A DNA stretch of 64,000 nt. It comes from Methanobacterium sp. SMA-27. GTDB taxonomy: Archaea > Methanobacteriota > Methanobacteria > Methanobacteriales > Methanobacteriaceae. This document shows, piece by piece, positions 1 through 9,568 of the stretch (its first letter is position 1; every line of letters starts with the position of its first letter). The notes beneath the pieces are model-generated. The model searched no databases. It saw only the letters and a program-made list of their open reading frames with translations, and was not told the DNA's origin. The position numbers and the translations under genes are program-made. The stretch lies in contig NZ_JQLY01000001.1 in assembly GCF_000744455.1 (NCBI RefSeq), forward strand, positions 434,001 through 498,000, read 5' to 3'.

Positions 1-21
1 TAAATTCCTTTCTCTATTCAT
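1..21 (-). CDS. Start of an unidentified gene running off the left edge
   Basis: Only seven codons are visible. An ATG at 21-19 on the minus strand is preceded at good spacing by an AAAAGGAG ribosome binding site, and the frame is open to the window edge. The first residues read MNRERNL. This is too little to identify a product. It lies downstream of the glutamate-synthase-like gene on the same strand with a gap of about 80 bases, so it may belong to the same transcription unit. Confidence 0.4.
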
Positions 22-103
22 GTAATCTCCTTTTTGATTTGAAAAATATTTGTTAGTGTATCATTTTCAATTAAAGATTTAGAAAAAGGGTTTATAAATA
101 TTT

Positions 104-1603
104 TTACAAGTACTCACCATTAACCCATTTTACACCGGTTGCCCGAGCAAGATCTCTGTTGATACTGACAATGTCTTCTTTATCCAGCTTGGACACATCA
201 TTTTTACCAACAATCCTTGTTAAGTTAGCAATTTCTTTGGTTGATATTCCAATGAAATTGCTTAGTTTTTTAATACTTTCTTCGAGATCAACTTGTTTAA
301 CAAGCTGTGGATTCTGGGTTGTAATTCCAGTTGGACATCTTCCTGTATTACAAATACGGTACTGTTCACAGTTAATTGCTATTAAAGCAGCTGTTCCAAT
401 ATAAACAGCATCAGCACCTAATGCAAGACATTTAGCAAAGTCTGCTGAACTACGCAACCTTCCTCCTGCAATGAGTGAAACACTCTTCTTTACTCCAAGG
501 TCTTTAAGCAGTTTAAATGCTCTTGGAATGGCGGTGAATATGGGGATTCCTACATTTTCCCTTACATATTTATCTGTGGCCCCTGTTCCTCCACCAAAAC
601 CGTCTAAGGCTATAAAATCTACCCCTGATTCCACTAATATTTTAACATCTTCTTCTACATTCCCGCAACCAATTTTAGCCCCTACTGGTACTCCTGAACT
701 GATTTTCTTAAGCCAAGATACTTTATTTTTAAGATCATCAGGATTAAGAATGTCTGGATGGTGGGCAGGGGAGTAGGATGCTTCACCTTTTTCAAGACCT
801 CTCTTCTCTGCAATTTCTGTTGTCATCTTTTCAGCTGGCAGGTAACTGCCTTTACCAGGATATGCACCTTGTCCAAATCTTATTTCAATTGCACCAGCAT
901 TTTTCAGTATTTTTTCATCTACACCAAAGCGTCCTGTCGAATATTGTACAATAATATTTTCCGTATTATCTTCAATTTCTTCGGTCAAAACTCCTCCTTC
1001 ACCTGAATTAAACCCAATTTTCAATTTTGAAGCGGTTTCTGATATTACTAACCTGGTTATTTTAGATACGGCGCCATAGCTAAGGCCTGAAATCATAATA
1101 GGGCTTTTTATCTTCAATGGTTTAGTTGCTTCAACACCAATAGAAATTTCAGTATTAACATGATCCTCCAGATTTAGTGGAATATGCTTTACTTGCGCAG
1201 GCACAAAGTAAAGATCTTCAAGTGAGAATGGCAATTCCTTAAGGGAACCCATAGATCCTATAACACTCTTATCCATGGCACTAGAATCTTTAATATCCAC
1301 AATTGTCTGGTATATTGAATCATTTTCATTTGTTTTCTTTTTACGCATGAAGCTTCTGCTTTCACCAATCATCTCTTTGTTACAGAAGTAAATACCCTTC
1401 AGTTTATATTCAAAGAAAATTGGGCATGTATTGCATATACAGACTTCGGGATCAATATCACATTTACTGGGTCCTTTACTACAGTAAAGAGACTCTCCAC
1501 TACATTTATAGGGATAACTTGGACACACCTTACAGTGGCATTTGTCACGATTTTCAGGGGTGTTTTTAATGCTGATTAATTTTTCTTCAGAATCCTGAAC
1601 CAT
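104..1603 (-). CDS. Glutamate synthase-like FMN protein with N-terminal Cys-rich DUF2769 domain
   Basis: About 499 aa. Residues ~20-70 form a Cys-rich segment (CHCKVCP, YCSKG, CICNTCP, FCNKE) of DUF2769 type. From ~125 to the end is the FMN-binding glutamate synthase domain, with glycine-rich phosphate-binding stretches (GFGGGTGAT, IAGGRLRS) and the [3Fe-4S] cysteine motif CEQYRICNTGRCPTG near residue 412. The amidotransferase domain of bacterial GltB is absent, as in archaeal split glutamate synthases; here the usual ferredoxin domain is replaced by the Cys-rich one. A TTG codon at 1621 extends the frame, but the ATG at 1603 has GGAG seven bases upstream and is preferred. It lies 42 bases downstream of the rubredoxin-TPP enzyme and is probably cotranscribed. 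The domain call is firm; the substrate, and whether it makes glutamate, are not shown. Confidence 0.9.
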   Translation of the reverse strand: MVQDSEEKLISIKNTPENRDKCHCKVCPSYPYKCSGESLYCSKGPSKCDIDPEVCICNTCPIFFEYKLKGIYFCNKEMIGESRSFMRKKKTNENDSIYQTIVDIKDSSAMDKSVIGSMGSLKELPFSLEDLYFVPAQVKHIPLNLEDHVNTEISIGVEATKPLKIKSPIMISGLSYGAVSKITRLVISETASKLKIGFNSGEGGVLTEEIEDNTENIIVQYSTGRFGVDEKILKNAGAIEIRFGQGAYPGKGSYLPAEKMTTEIAEKRGLEKGEASYSPAHHPDILNPDDLKNKVSWLKKISSGVPVGAKIGCGNVEEDVKILVESGVDFIALDGFGGGTGATDKYVRENVGIPIFTAIPRAFKLLKDLGVKKSVSLIAGGRLRSSADFAKCLALGADAVYIGTAALIAINCEQYRICNTGRCPTGITTQNPQLVKQVDLEESIKKLSNFIGISTKEIANLTRIVGKNDVSKLDKEDIVSINRDLARATGVKWVNGEYL

Positions 1604-1645
1604 TTTATTTCTCCAATTCAATTATTATCCTTTACTAACAACTTA

Positions 1646-3403
1646 TCAAACAAATCGCACAGGATCTGTATCAATATCTACAATTACTGGTTTATCAGAT
1701 GAAAGAGCCTTAGATACTGCATCTGGGAGTTCATCTGGATTTTTGACAGTTATTCCTACTCCTCCACATTCCCTGGCAAATGCTGCATAGTCCATGTTTT
1801 GGAGTTCTGTCTGCCAATTTGGATATCCTTCCATTTTTTGTTCCTGCATTATCATACCTAACTGTTGGTTATTAAAAATAAATACCTTAATGGGAAGATT
1901 GTATTTAACTGCGGTTAAAAAATCTGCCATTACCATTGAAAAGCCACCATCACCAGTTATACAGATAACTTGTCTATCAGGATACATAATCTGTGATGCA
2001 AGGGCTGCTGGAAGTCCAAAACCCATTGTAGCAAGGCTACCAGACATTAAAATCTTCTGTGATTTTTTCATCCAAAAATTCCTTCCAAACCACCAACAGT
2101 GTTCTCCAACGTCTAAAGTTACAATGGCATCTTTAGCTATCATGTTGTTTAGAACATTAATAATGTAAGGTGCCCTTAAAGGAGCTTTTATATCATCAAT
2201 TTCCTCATTTAGAAGTTGTACCCACTCATCCTTTAAACTTTTAATTTCAATGAGATATTCTCTCCTTTCCTTTTTCTGGACAACATCATTCAATGCCGGG
2301 AGAATTTCAGAGCTGTTTCCAACCAATCCCACTTCTACTGGAAACCTTCGTGCTATCATCATTGGATTGAAGTCTATCTGAATCGTTTTCTTTTCGGGTA
2401 TTTGAGTCATATCAGAAAATGAAGATCCCACTACAATAATTAGATCTGCTTTATCAACAAGTATAGTTGAAGCAGTTGAACCTATACCTCCGTGACTTCC
2501 AACATAAAGAGGTTCATCTTCATCAACAACTCCCTTTCCCTTGAAAGTTGTTGTAATAGGAGCATTTATTTTATTTGCAAATTCTAATAAAATTTCGCCC
2601 TGATCAATGGCACCTAAACCCGCAATAATCACGGGTCTACTGGAATGATCAATTACTCTTCCTGCTTTGTTGATCATAAATTCTGCTGGTTTAGTTGCTC
2701 TACTTGGAAAATTTCCCCGGAATGGCACAATTTTTGAAGAATAATATTGTTTTTGTACATCATTGGGAATTCCAATATGTGAAACACCATGTTCAACAAT
2801 TGCATGTTTAATTGCCAGTGTAGAAAGAGTTGTTGTCTGTTCCTTTGACATGAGAATCTTATTAAAAACGGTGAGTGGCTCGAAAAACGAGTACTGATCA
2901 ATTTCCTGGAACGAACCCGGCCCAATCAGCTGCCTTTGAACCATACCTGTTAATGCAACTACAGGAGAATTATCGAGCTTTGCATCGTATAGTCCTGTGG
3001 CAAGGTTGGTTGACCCCGGCCCAGCAACACTTAAACAAGCTGCAACATTTCCTGTAAGCTTACCATATGCTGATGCCATAAACGCAGCTGTCTGTTCATG
3101 CCTCACTTGAATAAATTCAAGTTTATCATTCTTTTTGATTGCATCAACCACTCCTAAAATTGAGGTTCCTGGAATACCAAATACATGTTTGAGGCCCAAT
3201 TCAACCATCTGTTGTACAAGAATATCAGAAACTGTTGTATCACCCTTTTCATATTCTTCAATTTCTTCTGTAAGCAAAATAAAAACACTCTTAGGAGAGT
3301 TACAAACTGGACACCTCCAATCATCAGGCAGTTCTTTAAATTTTTTACCCTCTTCATCTTCATCATATAAATAATTACAGACAGTACACCTATATTTAGC
3401 CAT
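1646..3403 (-). CDS. Rubredoxin-TPP-dependent enzyme fusion (acetolactate synthase / pyruvate oxidase-like)
   Basis: 585 aa. Residues 1-45 are a rubredoxin domain with the four iron ligands C6, C9, C31 and C34 (YRCTVCNYLYD ... WRCPVCNSP). The rest is a full three-domain TPP enzyme: the N-terminal Pyr domain with the activating glutamate in VRHEQTAAF (~residue 102), a central domain, and the PP domain with the Mg-TPP motif GDGGFSM...NN near 470-500. The family includes acetolactate synthase and pyruvate oxidase. The N-terminal SYFFEP/GSFQEID region resembles the oxidase-like members, but a substrate cannot be assigned. The attached rubredoxin suggests single-electron transfer to or from the TPP/flavin centre (inference). 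It has an AGGTG ribosome binding site and is the first gene of a two-gene operon with the glutamate-synthase-like protein. Confidence 0.9.
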   Translation of the reverse strand: MAKYRCTVCNYLYDEDEEGKKFKELPDDWRCPVCNSPKSVFILLTEEIEEYEKGDTTVSDILVQQMVELGLKHVFGIPGTSILGVVDAIKKNDKLEFIQVRHEQTAAFMASAYGKLTGNVAACLSVAGPGSTNLATGLYDAKLDNSPVVALTGMVQRQLIGPGSFQEIDQYSFFEPLTVFNKILMSKEQTTTLSTLAIKHAIVEHGVSHIGIPNDVQKQYYSSKIVPFRGNFPSRATKPAEFMINKAGRVIDHSSRPVIIAGLGAIDQGEILLEFANKINAPITTTFKGKGVVDEDEPLYVGSHGGIGSTASTILVDKADLIIVVGSSFSDMTQIPEKKTIQIDFNPMMIARRFPVEVGLVGNSSEILPALNDVVQKKERREYLIEIKSLKDEWVQLLNEEIDDIKAPLRAPYIINVLNNMIAKDAIVTLDVGEHCWWFGRNFWMKKSQKILMSGSLATMGFGLPAALASQIMYPDRQVICITGDGGFSMVMADFLTAVKYNLPIKVFIFNNQQLGMIMQEQKMEGYPNWQTELQNMDYAAFARECGGVGITVKNPDELPDAVSKALSSDKPVIVDIDTDPVRFV

Positions 3404-3583
3404 TTAAACACCTACTTGTAATTGTTTAAACTTCGATATTCGTTATTTATGGTATTTAAAGTTAATAAATCAATGTATCAAATTTGTAAGCACAGTACTT
3501 TTCTAATTTAAAAATAGAAATTTAGGATTATACTGTAATAGAATTTGGTTTAATTATTATATTTAAAAGTCTAATCAATAGCT

Positions 3584-4333
3584 ATGGGAAAGTATAAGAT
3601 TAACTCTATCTCAGACAATGGTGTATTTGTTATTACAGAATCCTATAAAAATTTGTACAACAAATTCAAAAGCCTTAAAAATAGTAGGGGAAGAATAATT
3701 CACGTGATTGGGGCTCCTGGTACTGGTAAATCTGCAAACATATATGCTGCAATGGATGAATTGGGGTTAAATGTTTATGATGTAGAATTCACCATCAAAG
3801 ATGTTGATTCTAATTCAGAAGAAGTTTTCAAAGAGATCTACAACTTTTTAAAGAAGGACAGAAATGCAAAATCTAAGGAAGAAGTATATAAAAATTTATC
3901 AAAGTTTGATGTTGTACTTTTCGCAGACAGGTTTCATGATTCCCATTTACTGGATAACAATAATGTAGGTTTTAGTGTATGGACTGCACATGCAGGATTC
4001 AATTCAATAAAATTCTATCTTTATTGTATATGGGAATATATTAACGAAAGAAAATCTTTTAAAGAAATTAACATAGTATTGCAAACTGCATGGAGGGTTT
4101 ATTTCCTGGGGAAAAAATACGATATTTTCACCGACCTAGGAATTCTGTCACGTATCATTGTTGCTTTTATGAAAATATTATTTGAAGTGGTAGAAATATC
4201 CTACTCCTCACAAGAAACACTTAAAATAGTAAAAGAATATTTTGATGTTGATGAAAAGCTCATTGAGCAATATATTCATAAATATGGATCTAAACCCAGA
4301 TTCATTTGTCAGGCATTGGAAAATAATGAATAG
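3584..4333 (+). CDS. P-loop ATPase-like protein of unknown function
   Basis: 249 aa with a clear Walker A motif GAPGTGKS at residues 43-50 and a hydrophobic strand ending in acid (FDVVLFADR, ~residues 107-115) that may serve as Walker B. The middle (residues ~135-205) is rich in aromatic and hydrophobic residues and the C-terminus is helical and charged. No named family is recognised beyond P-loop NTPase. There is no ribosome binding site before the ATG. A TATA-like TTATATTTA lies about 25 bases upstream, which would place transcription start at or next to the ATG and suggests a leaderless message. It is divergent from the TPP-enzyme operon. Confidence 0.8.
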   Translation: MGKYKINSISDNGVFVITESYKNLYNKFKSLKNSRGRIIHVIGAPGTGKSANIYAAMDELGLNVYDVEFTIKDVDSNSEEVFKEIYNFLKKDRNAKSKEEVYKNLSKFDVVLFADRFHDSHLLDNNNVGFSVWTAHAGFNSIKFYLYCIWEYINERKSFKEINIVLQTAWRVYFLGKKYDIFTDLGILSRIIVAFMKILFEVVEISYSSQETLKIVKEYFDVDEKLIEQYIHKYGSKPRFICQALENNE

Positions 4334-4457
4334 CACTTTAATGATTAGATAGGTTTATTTTAAGGTAATGTACCAATAATGATACTGAATATTAATGCAG
4401 AACAATATTTCTAAAAAAGTTCATTAATGAGTTGTAAAGAATTATCAAAGGGGAAAA

Positions 4458-5273
4458 ATGATAAAAACTTTAATAAAGTCCACAAGAATATCATGGGCTG
4501 CTAAAAACATTAATATGTATCTTTTGGTTCTTACCTATGCTTATTTTGCAGATATATTTATAAACAATCCATTTGAAATACTCGAAGGTCTTATACTAGT
4601 ATCTGCACTTTGGGGAGCTTTATACAGTCTAAATGATCTCACTGACTTGGAATATGACAGAAAGGATAAAAAAAAGCAGAAAAGACCATTTATTCAGGAA
4701 CATGTTGAAAAAAAATGGATAATACTATTCTGTACAATTATTATATCCTCTGTATTTGTTATTGCTGTGACAACTCTCAGATTTTCATTTACAATTATAT
4801 TAGGGTTAATGCTACTGAATCAATTAATTTATACTGTTCCACCAATAAGACTTAAAGATACAATATTTGCTCCTTTTTCGAGTACTGCAACCAATTCTAT
4901 ACTCAGAATGGCTTCTTGTGCAGTGCTGTTAGGAAATATTTTCATTGTTCCATTGAGTGTTTACATTTTTATGTATACAGCAAGCATGGGCACTTATATT
5001 ATGTACAAATCTAAACAAACTGCAGCAAGTGCCCTTACACTTATTTCAGGAATCATATTGGTTTATGCATTTTTAGTAGGAGATATGAATCTAATACAAT
5101 TTGCTGTAGCAGTTTTACCCGCATTTTTGGCAACCATACCACTTTATCTTTCTCTTTTCACACAGAAGGATAAGATGTTTGATATAGCAGATATTCTCTA
5201 TCATCAAATAGCAATGCTGTTTTTCTTGATCAGTATAATTTACATACTTTTCTTCCACAACATTCCATTATAA
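4458..5273 (+). CDS. UbiA-family membrane prenyltransferase
   Basis: 271 aa, mostly hydrophobic, with about eight predicted membrane segments. The first polyprenyl-diphosphate-binding motif NDxxDxxxD is at residues 59-67 (NDLTDLEYD), followed by the basic KDKKKQKRP stretch. A second acidic region, FDIADILYH, lies near 240. UbiA enzymes transfer an isoprenoid chain to an acceptor in the membrane; in archaea they include digeranylgeranylglyceryl phosphate synthase and relatives. The acceptor cannot be assigned, and the protein is shorter and more divergent than typical DGGGP synthases. AAGGGG precedes the ATG. It is convergent with the geranylgeranyl reductase, which fits an isoprenoid or lipid role only by proximity. 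Confidence 0.85.
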   Translation: MIKTLIKSTRISWAAKNINMYLLVLTYAYFADIFINNPFEILEGLILVSALWGALYSLNDLTDLEYDRKDKKKQKRPFIQEHVEKKWIILFCTIIISSVFVIAVTTLRFSFTIILGLMLLNQLIYTVPPIRLKDTIFAPFSSTATNSILRMASCAVLLGNIFIVPLSVYIFMYTASMGTYIMYKSKQTAASALTLISGIILVYAFLVGDMNLIQFAVAVLPAFLATIPLYLSLFTQKDKMFDIADILYHQIAMLFFLISIIYILFFHNIPL

Positions 5274-5396
5274 ATAAATAGAATATAAAATAAATTTTTT
5301 TACTTGAAATTAAGGAAACTAAACTAATAATTAAAGCTTTTAATACTACAAAAACTTTTCAAAAAAATAAAATGTAAAAATAAAATAAGTAAGTAT

Positions 5397-6584
5397 CTAG
5401 AAAAGTTTTCCTAATTTTAGAAGAGCCTTTGGAGATACTTTTATAAGTAATTTTACTAGTTCAGTGGTGCTTATATTCTCAAATTCTGTATCTTTAAATG
5501 CTTCTGCTATTGAATCAAGATCAGAATCTGAAAGGCTTAGCATATAATCCTTTGTTTTCAAGTATTTCTCAAAGGAGTCTCCAATTTCTTTTTTGCATTT
5601 ATCCTGGTATTCCTTTAATCTTTTTTCAGAATAATCTCCTTCTTTAACAGCAGCTGCAGCTACTTCTCCTGCGTACATACCTGCTTCAAGTGCAGTAATG
5701 ATTCCTCCACCTGTTAGTGGGTTAACATGTCCTGCAGCATCTCCTACTATAATTACATTATCTGAAACCAGTGTTTTCAGCATTCCGCCCACTGGATCTC
5801 CGCCAATGTTAAGTTCAACCGGTTGTGCATTCTTGGTTGCGGGACAATTAGCAACAAATTCTAGTAGATGTTCGTAGGCGCTTTTATTTGTTTCTGTTGA
5901 TACAATTCCAAGACCAACATTTGCTATGTCATCGCCCTTTGGAAAGATCCAAGCGTATCCACCGGGTGCAACACTTCCAAAGTAGAATTCGATACAGTTA
6001 GGATCTTCCATTTCAAGACCAACCATTTCAAATTGAATTCCGGATTCCATATTTTTAGGTTTAACAGCAGTTTTTAGACCGCCCCATCTTCCAACCCGGG
6101 ATTCTGGCCCGTCTGCACCTACAACTATCTTAGCCTTGATCTCAAAGTCCTCTCCCATACTCTCGCAGCTCACAACATAGCTATCAAAGTCCTTTCTCAT
6201 ACCCCTTGCAAGGGTTTTAATCATGATGGTTGCACCTGCTCTTGCAGCGTCCATTGCCATGAACTTGTCAAAGACTTTCCTCTCAAGTATGTAACCTGCC
6301 TCAGGAAGTTTCACTTGGTCTTCCCTCATCCAGACGTCAGTACCATTTGGAGAAACTAATCTTACTCCACTAAGTTCTTTAGTAACCCATCTACTACTTG
6401 GTTCAATTCCAAGTTTTTTAAGGCCATCTTTCGAAACACCTTCAGCACATCTTTTAGGTGCACCTATTTCAGATTTTTTATCCATCAGAATAACATCTGC
6501 CCCGTTTAAAGCAGCATGTTTTGCAGTGGATGATCCAGCAGGACCTGCTCCTATTACAAGCACATCTGTCTCTATTAACTTCAT
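5397..6584 (-). CDS. Geranylgeranyl reductase (digeranylgeranylglycerophospholipid reductase family)
   Basis: About 395 aa. This is an FAD-dependent reductase of the type that saturates the isoprenoid chains of archaeal membrane lipids. Visible features are the N-terminal dinucleotide-binding GAGPAG at residues 12-17, the KRCAEG motif near 45, ADGPESRVGRW in the middle and the second FAD contact GDAAGHVNPLTGGG near 275. Length matches the family (~390-400). The ATG at 6584 has GGGAGAT upstream and is preferred over the GTG at 6590. It follows a small 2x[4Fe-4S] ferredoxin gene by 15 bases. A ferredoxin is known to be required for full saturation by the Methanosarcina enzyme, so this pair is probably an operon with enzyme and electron donor together. 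Confidence 0.93.
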   Translation of the reverse strand: MKLIETDVLVIGAGPAGSSTAKHAALNGADVILMDKKSEIGAPKRCAEGVSKDGLKKLGIEPSSRWVTKELSGVRLVSPNGTDVWMREDQVKLPEAGYILERKVFDKFMAMDAARAGATIMIKTLARGMRKDFDSYVVSCESMGEDFEIKAKIVVGADGPESRVGRWGGLKTAVKPKNMESGIQFEMVGLEMEDPNCIEFYFGSVAPGGYAWIFPKGDDIANVGLGIVSTETNKSAYEHLLEFVANCPATKNAQPVELNIGGDPVGGMLKTLVSDNVIIVGDAAGHVNPLTGGGIITALEAGMYAGEVAAAAVKEGDYSEKRLKEYQDKCKKEIGDSFEKYLKTKDYMLSLSDSDLDSIAEAFKDTEFENISTTELVKLLIKVSPKALLKLGKLF

Positions 6585-6599
6585 AACCACATCTCCCTT

Positions 6600-6767
<168 letters not shown>

Positions 6768-7185
6768 ATTTTACCAACCTACAAATTATTTTTAATTCAG
6801 ATTAAGTTCTTTAAACTTTCTTACTATTTATAGATTCATAGCAGATAAATATAATACCATTTGATTAAATGAATGGTAGAATCATTTTTTATAATTAAAT
6901 GACTAATTTTTTAATAAATTTTATAAATATTTAGTGATTTTCAAGTAAAATTGTTAAGATTCTCCAGATAAATCTCATCTAAAATAGTATTGAGAGTTTA
7001 AGACAATAATATTTGAAACAATATTTTCACTGTTAATTCAAAAATATTATTCCAAAATCGCTATTAAATTAATATGAAGTTATTGATTGATAATAAATAA
7101 GTTTATATATGTTAATTTTTCCATTATACTTTAATATAATATATTCTTAATGATTTTTAATTGGTTCTATAAATTATTATGATTA
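6768..7185. other. Divergent intergenic region, promoters only
   Basis: About 420 very AT-rich bases separate the ferredoxin/reductase operon from the POT transporter gene. No open frame with a ribosome binding site was found. TATA-like tracts occur on both strands, as expected for two divergent promoters. No repeat or structured element was seen. Confidence 0.5.
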
Positions 7186-7197
7186 ATGGAGTCTAAT

Positions 7198-8603
7198 ATG
7201 CTTAAACAACATCCTAAAGGATTATATCTACTTTTCACAACAGAAATGTGGGAACGTTTCAGTTACTATGGTATGAGAGCTATTTTATCGCTTTATATGA
7301 TTAAAGCTATGTTTTTCAGTACTGCCTTTACATCAAGTATTTACGGTTATTACACCGGCATGGTATATTTAACACCACTAATTGGTGGCTATATTGCCGA
7401 TAGATATTGGGGTAATAGAAAATCCATTATCTTCGGAGGTTTATTGATGGCATTGGGGCAGTTTTCACTTGCAACAAGCAGTTATTTATATTCTCCCCAA
7501 TCTGTAGCTATAACGAATTCATTTTTTGTGTTCAATAATCAGACAGTATTTTTCTTGTTAGGGTTATTTTTGCTTGTATTGGGAAATGGATTTTTTAAAC
7601 CCAACATATCATCGATGGTCGGATTTTTATATTCAGATAATGATGGACGAAGAGATTCAGCATTTACAATATTTTATATGGGCATAAATTTAGGGCATTG
7701 ATTTCTCCAATTATCATTGGATTATTAGTAGGTGAAAATAACCCTGCTTATTACATGTATGGATTTTTAGCTGCTGGAATTGGAATGTTGCTAGGACTTG
7801 TTATCTTCATATTGGGTAAGAATAAGTATTTGGTAGATCCAGAGGGTGGTGCTGTGGGGGATGTTCCAAATCATCAGTATGACCCGGATAACTGTAATGA
7901 TCAAACTTTAACTTGGGTAGAAAAGCAGAGAATAATGGTAATTGTTATACTGGCATTCTTTGGAATATTCTTCTGGGCTGCGTTTGAACAAGCAGGAGTA
8001 TCTTTAACTTTCCTGGCCGAACAACATGTTGATAGGGTTATAACTGCAATTAACTTTACAATACCGGCTCCATGGTTCCAGTCTGTAAATCCCCTTGCAA
8101 TCCTTTTATTTGCACCATTTTTTGCAGCACTATGGTTAAAATTAAAAGATAAGGGAAAAAAACCATCAATCCCTCTTAAAATGTCAGGTGGTTTATTAAT
8201 GCTATCCGTAGGTTTCATGATCCTAGTTTTTGCTTCAAAAACACTGGATGATGGTGCCAGTATCAGTCCACTGTGGCTTATTGTCGCCTACGTACTTTTC
8301 ACATTTGGTGAACTATGTATATCTCCAATTGGATTATCAATGGTATCTAAACTTTCACCTGCAAGATTCACATGTCTGCTAATGGGGATTTGGTTTTTGA
8401 CAAACGCCTTTGCTAATATACTTGCTGGACAGTTAAGTGCACTCTATCCAGATCCTACACAACCAACACCATATATTCTTGGAATACCAATTAACAGCTT
8501 TACATCATTTTTCATGATATTTGTTGTGATGTCGATTATAGCGGCTTTGATATTATTCCTAATGAGGAAAAGATTAGAAACTATGATGCATGGAATAGAA
8601 TAA
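7198..8603 (+). pseudogene. POT-family peptide transporter, interrupted by a one-base deletion
   Basis: Two frames together give about 468 aa, the normal length for a proton-coupled oligopeptide transporter (POT/PTR2). The first part holds the ExxERFxYYG motif (EMWERFSYYG, near residue 16) and the PTR2 signature GGYIADRYWG. It ends at TGA 7699-7701 after GINLGH. The family consensus here is GINLGA-ISP. Adding one G to the GGG at 7693-7695 restores GINLGALISP and joins the second frame, which carries the remaining membrane helices (about eight). The product would import di- and tripeptides. GGAG precedes the ATG at 7198. The single lesion may be a real mutation or a homopolymer error; no other defect is seen, so the gene could be intact in the cell. 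Confidence 0.88.
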
Positions 8604-8644
8604 AAATTACATTCTAAAAAACTCATAAATTTTTATTTTTATTA

Positions 8645-8681
8645 AGGAGAATCTCCTATTTTATTTTTATTTTTCAAATAA
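8645..8681 (+). terminator. Hairpin terminator after the POT gene
   Basis: AGGAGA and TCTCCT form a short stem around one central A at 8645-8657, followed by a T-rich run. In practice the loop would open to 3-5 bases. Confidence 0.5.
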
Positions 8682-8805
8682 TATTTTAACCAAGGGTCCA
8701 TTAAATTAGATTGGATGAAATGGAGGAGGAACATTTAAATATTGATTTTTACTATTGGAATAAAAGGAAAATGTTCTATTTCTTATCAAGTTGTTCATAA
8801 TAAGT

Positions 8806-8839
8806 TCCTGTTAAACTTGTAAATTAATGTTAAACAGGA
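8806..8839. promoter_or_regulatory. Imperfect inverted repeat in the leader of the carbonic anhydrase-like gene
   Basis: TCCTGTT at 8806-8812 pairs with AACAGGA at 8833-8839. With one A/A mismatch the pairing continues for three more base pairs, giving about ten pairs around a 12-base AT-rich loop. It sits just before the GGAGG ribosome binding site of the gene starting at 8859, so it could be an operator or an RNA hairpin affecting translation. Confidence 0.4.
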
Positions 8840-8858
8840 TAGACTCTGGAGGAAAAAT

Positions 8859-9240
8859 ATGAAAACACAATTTGTTACTTGCCTAAACCTGTATTGATGG
8901 AAGGGTTCAACTACCAGTTATCAAATGGATCATGGAGAATTATGGGGTGGAATATGTAGACATGATAACTGCTCCTGGAATAGACGGTCTAATGGCAGAT
9001 AGGGGCAATAATATTAAGGATATTCTTGAAAAGATAAGTATTTCAAAAAAGGTTCATTCAACGAATCAAATATTCATTGTTGGGCATCATGACTGTTTAG
9101 CAAATCCTGTAACTAGTGATGTACATAAAAAACAGATAATTGAATCGGTTTATCGTATTAAAAAATTAAATTTAAATTGCAATGTGATAGGGCTATGGGT
9201 TGATAGTAGATCAAAGATTCAAATTGTTCATGAAATTTAA
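8859..9240 (+). pseudogene. Beta-carbonic anhydrase-like protein, frameshifted in the zinc site
   Basis: The ATG at 8859 has a strong GGAGG six to eight bases upstream. The first frame reads MKTQFVTCLN then stops at 8895-8897. Removing one C from the CC at 8888-8889 gives VTCLNCIDGRVQLPVIKWI and runs into the open frame to 9240, about 126 aa in all. The repaired protein carries CxDxR (CIDGR) and HHDC, the arrangement of zinc ligands in beta-carbonic anhydrases. It is shorter than true enzymes (~170-200 aa), like the small carbonic-anhydrase-related proteins of methanogens. Whether it hydrates CO2 is unknown. The lesion removes one of the metal-binding motifs, so the gene as sequenced cannot make an active product. 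Confidence 0.8.
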
Positions 9241-9275
9241 AAAAAGTATGAAATTTAGTTTTATTAAATGATAGA

Positions 9276-9449
9276 TTATTCTTTCTCTTTTTCTTCATCT
9301 TCTCTACTTTTAAATACATATCCACATTCACTGCACAGAAGTGCTCCTGTTTTGGCATGTGCACGATGTTCGGATTCAATATCTCTTTTGAGAATTTTAT
9401 CCTTGCAACCACATTTAGGACATTTTTCATCTAATTTACCCAGGTTCAC
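9276..9449 (-). CDS. Small zinc ribbon protein
   Basis: 57 aa with a GTG start preceded by GGAGG. CPKCGC at residues 10-15 and CSECG at 39-43 form a four-cysteine zinc ribbon; between them is a basic helix with H28 and H31. The C-terminus is acidic and lysine-rich. Such small zinc ribbons are common in methanogens and usually have no known function; nucleic acid binding is possible. A different, longer frame over the same bases lacks this conserved pattern and is not coding. Confidence 0.8.
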   Translation of the reverse strand: MNLGKLDEKCPKCGCKDKILKRDIESEHRAHAKTGALLCSECGYVFKSREDEEKEKE

Positions 9450-9568
9450 AATCAATCCTCCAAGTATAATACTACATTGATTATTCTATGATGTTAACAT
9501 TAAAAAAATGTTTTTAATATATTTAGTGAAATCAAAAAAATAAATATAACAATATCTTTAGGTAAAAT

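Noticed and set aside
9158..9430. 90-codon minus-strand frame across the zinc ribbon gene
   Set aside because: It runs in the wrong frame relative to the four-cysteine zinc ribbon pattern and lacks a ribosome binding site.
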